Shown: piece after piece, positions 11,527 through 20,768 of the stretch
Layout of the letters: every line of letters begins with the position of its first letter
Numbering within the stretch: position 1 is the stretch's first letter
Assembly: GCA_007449985.2 (NCBI GenBank)
Contig: VIIQ02000222.1
Location: forward strand, 1-64,000
Direction of reading: 5' to 3'
Source of the DNA: Desmodesmus armatus
Taxonomy: Eukaryota > Chlorophyta > Chlorophyceae > Sphaeropleales > Scenedesmaceae
Length of the DNA: 64,000 nt
Program-made: the position numbers and the translations under genes
The notes under the pieces: generated by a model
Told to the model about the DNA's origin: nothing
Databases searched by the model: none
The model's input: only the letters and a program-made list of their open reading frames with translations

Positions 11527-11560
11527 GAAACCCAGCCACCGCCCCTGAATGTGATGAGCT
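11527..11560 (-). repeat. inverted fragment of Nudix exon 2
   Basis: Read on the minus strand, this segment matches plus-strand 7609-7638 inside Nudix exon 2 at about 29 of 30 bases, including CAGGGGCGGTGGCTGGGT. The exon piece codes for part of MLITSRGGGWVF. Homology fades on both sides, so this is a small inverted copy, not a second gene. Confidence 0.75.
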
Positions 11561-14103
11561 GCATATACTATGCTGGCAGCCCCCTAGACCCCCGCAAAAG
11601 CAGCAATGAAATGAAGCTGGTGTTTTGCGGCACTTTGGAAGTTCTCACAATCCATGGTAAGAGTTTGCCTTGCCTCCTGACACCGCGACTTGCGTGGGGT
11701 GGCTGGTCACCAGCTGATGGCACCGGTGAGCCCCGGCAGAGCTCCGCAACATCAACAGGTTGGCGACCACCCCTCACGTGGACAGCGGCGTGTCATTGCT
11801 GCTGCACTGCGTGCTCATGCTGCCCCTATTCTTGGCCTCCCGTTCCCGTGGGTCCGTGCAGCACAGCTGGCTGGTGTCCTGAACTCAGCAGGGTCTTGCT
11901 GTGCCTGTCATCTGACCTCCTAGGGACACACGTGCAGCTTGCACAGCAGGTGTGTCAGCATGCCAAGGTTACCGGGTACTACCTCGGCCTTTCTCTTGCA
12001 AAGCCGCATACACACGTGACAGAGGTGTCCACAGCAGAGTGCCAAGGCTTGAACGGCCTTGTGCTGCTGTCCCTATTTGCCGCTGTCGTCATCTTGCTTT
12101 TGGCGTCGTGGTTGTTGGTGTATCTGGTAGAGTACATGTCATGATGGGGTTTATCAAGCAGCGGCGGCTGGTGTTGCAGCAGGCTTCTCTGCTTTGATTC
12201 TCATTATTTTGTTCCTTTTGGTTTGTTTTACTATCTCCGTGATATCAGTGAATGGCTGGCATGAGCTCTTGAGCTTCATAGCTACAGGTGTAACTTTGAT
12301 TTGATTTGATTTGCAGCATGTGCTGCCATGCCCAGAGACTCGTCGACGTCTGGCAAAGGCTGTGGTGGTGTTTGCAAGATTTGATTTTCACGAGTTGACA
12401 ACTAGGAATAGAATTAGCTTTTGATTCCAAAAGAGTGACATGTTGTCCCTGCACTATCCCAGCATTCCCGGCGCCTGGGAACATTACAATTGGCTTTTTT
12501 TACATAATGCTTCACACTGACTCCCAGTTGCATGGTGATGGTGGAGCCTAGCTTTCAAGGATGGCTGTGCGGTGCACAATGAAAACTTGCAGCAGCGGCC
12601 TGCGCAGTAGCATTCAACGGAACTGTATACTTTTCAATGGACAAACCCGCTCATACATCGCTGCAGCCTTGCAACTTGCTGCAGGCTTTCAGGTATGGCT
12701 TTGCGGTACAAAACGAAAACTGCAGCACAACCCATGCGAACATCACAGCAACTTACAGATAAATCATTTGCCGTGTTAATTTGTTTCGGTTCGGCATCGC
12801 AAACCATGCACTTTGCTGCATGCTAGTGGTGACCAACGCAAAACCTGACTCGGGCCACACTATGCAGTGTCGGTGCAGTGCCAGCAATCGTGCACTGACT
12901 ATACAAAACATAAGAAACGTTACGTACACGCTGGCATGTAACATCTCCTGCGCTGCTCTCATGTACACAGGCATGCATTGGTGCTGCAGCTGGCTGGGCA
13001 GCTGCACCATACCAACTTTGAAGTACTGGCAGACAAGAGTTTGCCTGACTGATATGTGTCTCTTTGTGCTTGAATGGCTGTGCATCATCTGTGTCTGCAC
13101 ATGTGCTGGTGACAAACGCACATCCAAAGGGCGACAGCTGCAAAGCACACAAATGCCTTGTCCCCACGTGGTGCTAGGTGTTCACCATGCGCGTTCAACC
13201 TACTGCTGTGGGGGAAAGAGGCAAACAAACGGGACATTTACGTCAGAAACACATCAACCTGCAACGTGGACACAGACTGCATCTCCACACTGCCTGCTCA
13301 ACAGCTGGGCCATTCCAGCTGTTGACACAAGGCATGGTCACCAAACCACGCAGCCAGCTGACAGGCAATTTCACAAATGCGAATCTTGCTCACCCCGCTG
13401 GTTAGTGTTTTGGTGGGCAGCTGGGTGGCATGTGAGGGCCTGGTGTTGATGTTGTCGCCTGTGCAGTGCAGCAGCACGGGCATTTTGCTGAGTAGATGAA
13501 GTTCTTCTGACCCTTGAGCAGTCACTGACGGTAGTTAGTAGCAGCAATAGTGGTAGCAGTAGTTATTTCTGGTGTGCTGAATTTGCCTTTGCAGCAAGTT
13601 ATTTTCCTGGTGTGTACAAGATGTCTCTGGCTTGCATGTTGTGTGGATTGAGCAATTGCCAGTGGTGATTTATGGACCCTACTTATATTCATAATGTGGC
13701 ATTATTCACAGTGCGTGGCAAAGACGGTCTTCAATCAGCATGGCATGGTTGTGCCTGCTTGGCAAGTTGCATACTGTTGTTGGTTTCTGCACTGCAAGCT
13801 GAGCTTTCAAATGCCATGTGGCACAGGACTTCAGTGCTCTGCCAGGGTTTGGAGTTGACACTATCCGGGTTTGGATGGACTCATCTCCATACAATGCATC
13901 AACATTGTGGCATGAAGACGCCGGTGCTTCAACATCTGAGTTGGCGATCCCCTCACCAGCCATGCCTTGCAAGGCTGTGTTGCACACAGCGTCACCTGCC
14001 TGTTTGTGTTGCAGGTGCCACCGCGAGGCTCAGGCTGAGGGTGCTGACAGTGCCTGACAGACAGTTGAATTGTGCTGGGCCTCGACACAACTGCCGGAAA
14101 ATT

Positions 14104-14163
14104 CAGAAAATACGGTATTTTCTGGGGTGGAGAGACAATTGTCTGGCAACGTCCGAGTCGGAC
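14104..14163. repeat. cluster of three short perfect palindromes
   Basis: Within 60 bases there are CAGAAAATAC/GTATTTTCTG with a one-base centre (14104-14124), AGACAATTGTCT (14133-14144) and GTCCGA/TCGGAC with a one-base centre (14151-14163). They are followed at 14170-14194 by a sequence that recurs near 59139. A structured RNA or a small mobile element end is possible; I recognise neither. Confidence 0.6.
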
Positions 14164-14417
14164 ATAAAGGCCATTGCCTACCAGGGTTGAGCTGACTGAA
14201 ACACAAAGGTGGTGATAAACCCCAACCCTTATTGGTGGTGTGCACCACATGGTGTTCGTCAATGGCTGCAGATTGTTGTTGGTGGGCCCCTTCCTGAAGC
14301 GCAAGGGCTGTGTCAGCACAAAGACAAGTACACCAGCGTGCATTGGCATGGCATTGCAAGTTTGGTCAACAAACTCGGAATTGAGCCTGCAGTGGCACAC
14401 TGCATATTCAACTCATG

Positions 14418-14458
14418 CAGACCGCCAATGCAGGCAGGCTGCCTGCATTGGCGGTCTG
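14418..14458. repeat. 41-bp perfect palindrome (20-bp arms, 1-nt centre)
   Basis: The left arm starts CAGACCGCCAATG and ends GGCAG; a single G follows, then the exact reverse complement. Pairing continues imperfectly for a few bases outside. Such near-zero-loop palindromes can extrude as cruciforms and often arise by fold-back synthesis. Confidence 0.9.
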
Positions 14459-15195
14459 TATGCAGTGCTTGCTTCCTTTGTGTTTACGACACATGCCTTG
14501 CACCTCATCTGTTTCAACCTTTTGTGGTCTCTGCTAGACAGTGTTGTCACAGGCATTTCATGCATGCATGCCCAACTGTAGCACCTGACACAAGCATGTT
14601 CTTTGTCATGTAGTTTGATTAGTGCATACAATTCTGATGCATTTGAATGGCTGACAGCAGAGCTGCCACAATGATGGCTATCCTTTTGCAGGCAACACCC
14701 AACTTGGAACATCGGATGCTCACACTACATGTATGCACACCAAGCGCCACAAGTGGCAGCCATGGCTGTGAGACAAACTGCCACACTTTCCCGCATACTT
14801 GCTGATGCGCCCCGCTTATGCACACCAACTGTGCCACAATGCATCCTCACAACTTTCAGGGCTGAAAGCATGACACAACATAGAAAGATGAGGCGGTAAA
14901 GTAGACGAACAGATGACAAGTTGCAGCAATGAGCTACAACGGGAAGGCAGCCGCATGACCGCCTGAATAGGCTCCACGCTGCCATCAACAGCAAGGTGCA
15001 CAGCCACCAATATGGCCCAATACCAGTGACCAGCTGCAGCCGCTCACTGGCTAGTGCCGTGACGGTCCAATACCCAAGGCACAGAGTCCTAAGTCATCTG
15101 AAGCAGAATGCAACACATCCTGGGTGGGCCTCACCGGCTGCTACTGACTGGCTGCTAATGATGGGGGTGGCCCACTCCATAGTATGGCGGTTCAT

Positions 15196-17064
15196 CTACA
15201 GCATCAGACTTGCCAACGCCGCAGTCGCCTGCTGCGCCGCTTCAGGTTTGCTGTGGTCAACGTGATGCTGCAGCAGCTGGCGCCATACAGGCTCGTCACT
15301 AGGCCTAGTGACCCTAGGGTCCTGCACAGAGCAGCAGAGCGCAACGGGAGCAGTACTCCATAAGGCTTCATCACACTGACTGGTGTTATGAGGCTTACAC
15401 GGCTCGTGGAGTAAGCCCAATGGGAGCAGAGTAGGTCAAGCGCTATGCATGGACCATACATGACATGAGCCACAACGTTTTTTTGCACGCAATACATCAG
15501 CGCAAGCCGCTTCAAGCTTTGTGTTGGCAACACCACGCTGAGAGGACGACCTTGCAGGACCGACTGGGCCGTCTGTGCTCACCTTCCTGGAGAAACGGTA
15601 CTGGTATGAAATCGCATTGCAGAACAGGTGCAGATGAGTCAGCTGCTGCAACCGTGTCAACTGCAGCAGCAGACCCTCTGCCTCAAAGTTGCTGGGGCCA
15701 AACAGCTCCAGCTCCCTTAGCCCTGTCAGCCCGCAAAGGCATTGCGTCACTTCCTGGCATGACTCATCCGGAACAGTCAAGTGCAGTGTGTGCAAGCCAG
15801 TGAGGCTTGTGAGAGGGGCGAGCTGCTCTGCATCACACAACAAGCCCACCATCCTCAGCAACTGTAGGCCAGGGCAGCAGCTGGCAAGGCCGCTGCCTCC
15901 AGGCGCTGCTGCATGGTCCCCTGATGGGTCCCTAACAAACCCAATGTTCAGCTCCCGCAGGTGTGGCAGTTGCCGCAGCTGTGGCACTTGGCCAGTAGGG
16001 AAGATGTGCTGCCACGCACCTGCTGGCAGCGAGCAGCTGCTGATATCAAGGGAATGCAACTTGCTGCTTGCTGTCAGGGCTGAGAAGGCTGCTGCAAAGG
16101 GGTTGCCAAGCAGGAGAGGTGGGGTGCTCTGCAAGCTGCCTGCCAGCTGCAGGTGTGTCAGCTGCTGCAGGTGCTGCATTTCAGGCAGCAGCTGTGCAAT
16201 GCCGGCTTCATACGATCGGCCACTTATGCGGCAGCGCGTCAAATCCAAGTGTTGCAGCTGAGTCTGACAAGCAAGGGCACCTGGCCCTAACGCACACGAC
16301 AGCACCAGGCGTGTCAGGCGGCAGAGGCCTGACAGCGTGTTGGCAGAGATGCTGCAGTCATCAGTGGGCTGAAGCTGCAGTTCAACCAGCCGAGTGAGAG
16401 ACTGCAGGGGTGTCTGTTCACTGCTGTGCTGACGAGGGCTGTGCCCAAGCCGTATGCCAATCAGCTCGAGGTATGTGAGCTGTGGCAGCTGGCGCAACAC
16501 TGCAGTTGGGATGCATCCATGGAAAGGGTCATAGGGTGAAGACTCCGCGAAATCCACATTGCAAACACTCAGATGCTCTAGCCCAGGCAGCAGGGACAGC
16601 GCTGCTGTCAGCGCCTTTACCCCATCAAACAGCGTGCAACTGCTCAGTTGCAGCCGCTTGAGAGGCAGCCCAGCAGCCCCCAGGACACCCTCAAAGACCT
16701 GACCCGGCTGCAGCTGCAGCCCAGCTTGGTGCAGGCTGAGATTGGTAAGCTGCAGGCTGGGAGGAAGCTGAAGCAAACGAAGTTGACAATCACTGCCGCT
16801 GCAACACCCGGCAAGGTGCATGCTGCTCACATGCTGGCCATAACTGTCCAGGTACAGCATTAGGCTGTCATCCAACTGCTGCTGGGTCCTGATATCAGCT
16901 CTGATGCTGTGCAGCTCCCCAACGGCTACCTGGTGCAGCCTGCTGTGTGCCCTGGCAGCGCTGCACATGCTGGCAGGGTCTTCTGCCAAGCACTGCAGCA
17001 CTGCCAGCAGGCAGGGGTCTGGGAGGTTCAACAGCGGGGAAGCTTGGAGGTCCTCCTCTGCCAT
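15196..17064 (-). CDS. F-box/leucine-rich-repeat protein, copy A
   Basis: Two exons on the minus strand, 17064-15583 and 15321-15196, joined in phase 0 through a GTGAGC donor and CTGTGCAG acceptor, give about 535 residues. An F-box-like start (LPDPCLLAVLQCLAEDPASM, about residues 14-33) leads into many irregular leucine-rich repeats of the type LxxLxxLxL that fill most of the protein. F-box/LRR proteins usually recruit substrates to SCF ubiquitin ligases through Skp1; no partner is visible here. The second exon ends in PVWRQLLQHHVDH and an Ala/Gln-rich tail, shared with the other copies. I start at the MAEE methionine because the neighbouring copy has the same MAEE; an ATG five codons upstream is also in frame. 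The open frame is intact, unlike copies B and D. Confidence 0.8.
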
Positions 17065-18497
17065 CCTGCAGAAAACCACTGATCGGTTGCGATTTGAAAG
17101 ATCTGGAGCACAGCAGCAATCAGATGCATGTCAGTACAGGCGCAGGGCACTGGGGGCAGCCAACAGCAGCAAGCGGCAAATCAACGGCCTACCTCGTCCC
17201 GAGCCTCACGCGAAGCCTTCGTTGACAGACTCAGATATAAAGTACACACGTCTAAGGTCCAAGGGGAGACTCTGTTGGAGAACGACAGGTATGCCGAAGT
17301 TCCGACTGTCTGATCTGGGAAGCAACTTCGTTATCGGGGAGCACGGTGATGTCACGACATGCCAGATAAAGAAAACAACCGCAATTGGGGTCACATGAAG
17401 CAATCCATCAGCTCCATGACCCCACTTCAGGGCATAAGGTTCAGAGGCTTGGGGGCAGGTGCTGTCCCAGGAGGCCTCTGAAGACTAGGTACTGTACTGT
17501 TTGTGCCATCCTGGACTACTGAGGCATGTTGTGTAGCAAAGTGATGAAGAGCCTTGTTGCAGGGCGGTGGGAAACTCTGAAATGCTGCTCACTGGGCCTC
17601 CTTTTCAATCAGCTCGACTGCTTGTGAACATGGATGCAGCCTGCTGGACGCATGGCCTGGTGTGCTGACTGGAAAAAGTACCAGCCCTACTCTGCACGTG
17701 TACACACACCTGTAAGGCACAAATCCACGTCGACCAACCCCACCCGGCCTTGCTGTGTACTTGGGGTACCCCCATGTAGGGAGGGGTGAGTGCCAGCAAC
17801 TGCCACACTGTGGCATATATGCCGGAGGCATGCGCACAACTAAATCCAATACATATCACATTCTGATATCTCACACTCTAGTGAAGCTCAAGCATCCATG
17901 CACCTTGCAGGGAACCAACTCTTCACTTCAAAAAATCCTGCCAGGACTGCCAAGATCCTCCTGTCTGCATACCACCTGAGGTTGCATCATACACACCACC
18001 TCTAGTTGCATGGCTGCCACCACCAAAACCGCACTTACACGCAACCCCTGACATGCATGCAGTGCAAGGGTGAGGAACACGACTCAACTGCAATGCTGTG
18101 CAAACGGTGGCCGGCAGCATGGTGGCAATATGCCATCCACAAGCAAGTAATGATGCTCTCGACATCTATGATGGTACCCAGCCACCCCCAATCCTGCACG
18201 ACATTGCGCACTGCGCATATGATACCACAGCGGCAGTGTGTCAGGGCAAACAGAACACCAGACGGTGCAGCCTGTGGGCAACAACTATCTATGCAGGCCT
18301 GATCTGCCGGGTGCATGGAGCACAACAATCCTGCACCACCTGAGGCAGCCGGAGCACACTGTGGGTTGAATTGCCCCCCCCCATCCGTACTATCAAATCA
18401 GAGGTGCCCTGCCGAGATGGCCCGCACAGCGCCTAACGCACACCACACCGCAAGACCAGGACTGTTCCTGTATGTGTGTACTCATGCTGCTGACTGC
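17065..18497. other. intergenic between F-box copies A and B
   Basis: Contains the promoter side of copy A and the 3' flank of copy B. ATATAAA at 17235-17241 is on the plus strand, where no gene follows. No RNA gene or coding exon is supported. Confidence 0.5.
18035..18039 (-). terminator. candidate TGTAA signal of F-box copy B
   Basis: TTACA on the plus strand, hence TGTAA on the minus strand, about 460 bases beyond the stop codon of copy B. Position is plausible, motif short. Confidence 0.25.
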
Positions 18498-20296
18498 TCA
18501 CTCTATCAAGCTCAGGGCGCTGGCAGCTGCCTGCTGTGCCACTTTTGGATTCTTGTGGTCAAGGTGGTGCTGCAGGAGTTGACGCCACACAGGCTCTCCA
18601 CCAGGAGCCTGCAGCATAGCAACAAACAGCAGAACAGCAGCACATGGCCGCCACCATGTTGAACACCACCACCAACTACAACAGCAGTCAGGGGTCAGTC
18701 CTATGCATGGCAACACAAGCACTTGCACGGATGGCTTCCAGGTTGTCAGGGGCCCCTAAAGGTATGAGGAGCACTGTTAGTACTCGGCATTGTGTGGCGG
18801 ATGTTTGGCGGCCAGAGTCAACACAATACTGCAGCTAAAACAGTTGCATGCACACTTGGGAGGTGTCCACCGCACGTCTGACAAGCCAACACTCACCTCA
18901 CGCATTACGATCAATGAATCGCATGTCAGCCTTGTCAGCTGACGCAGCTGTGTCAGCTGTATCAGCAGTCCAGCGTGGTAAAGAGCAACGCTGTAGAGGC
19001 CCCGCATGACCAGCTGCTTCAGCCCCGTCAGCTGAGATAAGCGGCCCAGCAACTCATCCTGTGATGCCTCCTCTCGTGGGAGTGAGACCGACAGCGCTTG
19101 CAGGCTGCTGAGCCGCGTCAGGGGGTGCAGCAGCTCAGCGCTGCACTGCAATTCATGCATGCCCAGGGAGCGCAGGCCAGGGCAGCAGCTGGCAAGGCGG
19201 CTGCCATCAGGGGCTGCTGCAAAAAATCCGAGGGGTGCCGAACAGAGATCAGAAGTGTCTGCATGTGTGGCAGCTGCCTGCCAGCAGTAAACATGTGCTC
19301 CCAAGCGCCTGTTGGCAGCGTGCACCTGCTGATGTCAAGGTGGTGCAGCTTGCTGCTGGCTGTCAAGGCTGAGAAGGCTGCTGCCGCAGGCCTGACGCCC
19401 CACCACGAGCCTGCCATGCTCAGGTGTGTCAGCTGCTGCAGCTGCTGCAGCTCTGACAGAACGGCTGCTGCACCACCAGCTATGCTGCATTTTGACAAGA
19501 CCACGTGCTGCAGCTGGGTGTTCCCAGCAAAGGCGCCTGGCCCTACAGCACAAGTCAGCACCAGGCGTGTGAGGAAGCATGAACCCGGCGTGTTGACACC
19601 TCCGTAAACTACCCTTGGTGAAGCAAGCTCCAAGCCAGCCAGCCGAGTCAGACTCTGCAGGGACTGCAGGGGGTTGCTGGTCGCCCTGGAGCTCAGATAG
19701 ACAGCAATCTTCAAGTATGTGAGTTGCGGCAGCTGCTGCAGCGCCTCAGTCGGGAAGCAGAAAATAGCGTCCCTGCTGTACAGCATGTTGCTCACTTCAA
19801 GGTGCTCTAGCCCAGGCAGAAGCGACAGCGCTGCTGCCAAGGCATCTGCCCCATCACGCAGCATGCAGGACAGAAGCTGCAGCCGCTTCAGGGGCAGCCC
19901 AGGAGGCCCCAGCACACCCGGACAGCCATCGCCTGGCTGCAGGTGCAGGCGCAACCTGTTGAACTGTAGGCTCGTGAGCTGAAGGTTCGGTGGCAGCTGC
20001 AGAAGACTGTCAGGTGCTGTGCGCGACCCACCTTTTCCCGCATCGCCCCACAAGCAGATGCTGCCTACATGCTGACCGTACTTTGACAGGTACGGCATCA
20101 GGCTGCTGTCCATCTGCTGCTGGGTGTTGACCTGTCCGCTGATGCTGCTGAGCGCCACCACAGCTGCCTGATGCAGCCTGCTGTGGGCCCTGGCGGCACT
20201 GCACAGGGAGACGGGGTCATCCGCCAGGGTCTGTAGCACCGCCAACAGGCATGGGTCTGGCAGCTGCAGCAGGGACGTCGCCTGCTCCTCTGCCAT
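18498..20296 (-). CDS. F-box/leucine-rich-repeat protein, copy B, with apparent frameshift
   Basis: Same plan as copy A on the same strand: MAEEQATSLLQLPDPCLLAV at the start, LRRs, a GTGAGT donor after 18897, and a second exon 18608-18498 coding for APGGEPVWRQLLQHHLDH and an Ala-rich tail. The long exon 20296-18897 changes frame near 19218-19226. The upstream frame reads SVRHPSDFLQQ and soon stops, while homology to copy A continues in another frame as GFFAAAPDGSRLASCCPG. The break sits in a run of six T on the coding strand; one more T would restore agreement with copy A. It is therefore either a recent pseudogene or a homopolymer error in the assembly. Everything else, including splice sites and the stop, is intact. 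Confidence 0.65.
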
Positions 20297-20400
20297 CCTG
20301 CTCAGCAGTGCTGCACAGATCAACCTTGGACGTTAATGTGCAGTGGATCCTTCTAACTGGGTCTTGGTTTCTGGGTGCAGGTACTGTATGGATGAATCCT

Positions 20401-20724
20401 TCAGAACACCTTCAGCTTCCTCATGTGTGAGGCAAGGCCCGGCATTTCCTGAAAGACACTGACAGGGGGTCGGTGTGACCCCACTCCTTGTGACTCATGG
20501 AATGCCTTGCCAAGAAGACTCTGCGTTGTTTTGAGAGCTGTTCTTGTTTCTAGGTAACGTTGGCGAATATAAGCTTTGCACGTGGCGGAAAAGGTCACAT
20601 CAGAGCGGAATCCACACATTGCTCGGAACCGCTTTTCAAGGCCCCCAAGCACTTCTTCAGCGTAGTTTGATCTTGTGTCGGGGCTCAAGGCGCGCTCGCT
20701 GCTTGTCCTGAGTCCCTCCCACAA
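20401..20724 (-). CDS. unrecognised 107-residue reading frame
   Basis: Lies between the divergent starts of F-box copy B and the serine incorporator gene. Unlike most open frames in non-coding parts of this window it is not rich in Cys, His or Ala and reads like an ordinary charged helical protein, for example GLEKRFRAMCGFRSDV and RQRYLETRTALKTTQSLLG. I know no family for it. It could be a small gene, a leftover transposon or gene fragment, or chance. Its 5' end is 45 bases from the serine incorporator start on the other strand, so the two could share or compete for a promoter. Confidence 0.3.
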   Translation of the reverse strand: MWEGLRTSSERALSPDTRSNYAEEVLGGLEKRFRAMCGFRSDVTFSATCKAYIRQRYLETRTALKTTQSLLGKAFHESQGVGSHRPPVSVFQEMPGLASHMRKLKVF

Positions 20725-20768
20725 CAGCAGCGAAAGCAGCAGCAGCAGGAGCAGAAGCAGGAGCCAGC

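Larger units (their letters stand above)
9268..15195. other. 5.9-kb stretch without a supported gene
   Basis: Holds the likely 3' untranslated region of the Nudix gene and then long sequence with no recognisable exon. Open frames exist on both strands, including a minus-strand one of 412 codons at 9890-11128, but their composition (Cys, His, Ser, Thr, Gln scattered evenly) is that of translated CTG/GCA-rich non-coding DNA. A direct repeat pairs about 12559-12595 with 12690-12727. Palindromes at 14104-14163 and 14418-14458 and an inverted piece of Nudix exon 2 near 11527-11560 are listed separately. Confidence 0.55.

Noticed and set aside
11551..12144. Frame ending in a hydrophobic segment (LVLLSLFAAVVILLLASWLL)
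   Set aside because: The membrane-like end is attractive, but the rest is irregular and includes the inverted Nudix shard; no second line of support.
12781..13449. 222-codon plus-strand frame with many Cys and Trp
   Set aside because: No recognisable family, no splice-consistent neighbours, same composition as other non-coding frames.
17235..17241. ATATAAA as promoter of F-box copy A
   Set aside because: It is a TATA box only on the plus strand, whereas copy A is on the minus strand and nothing starts downstream on the plus strand.
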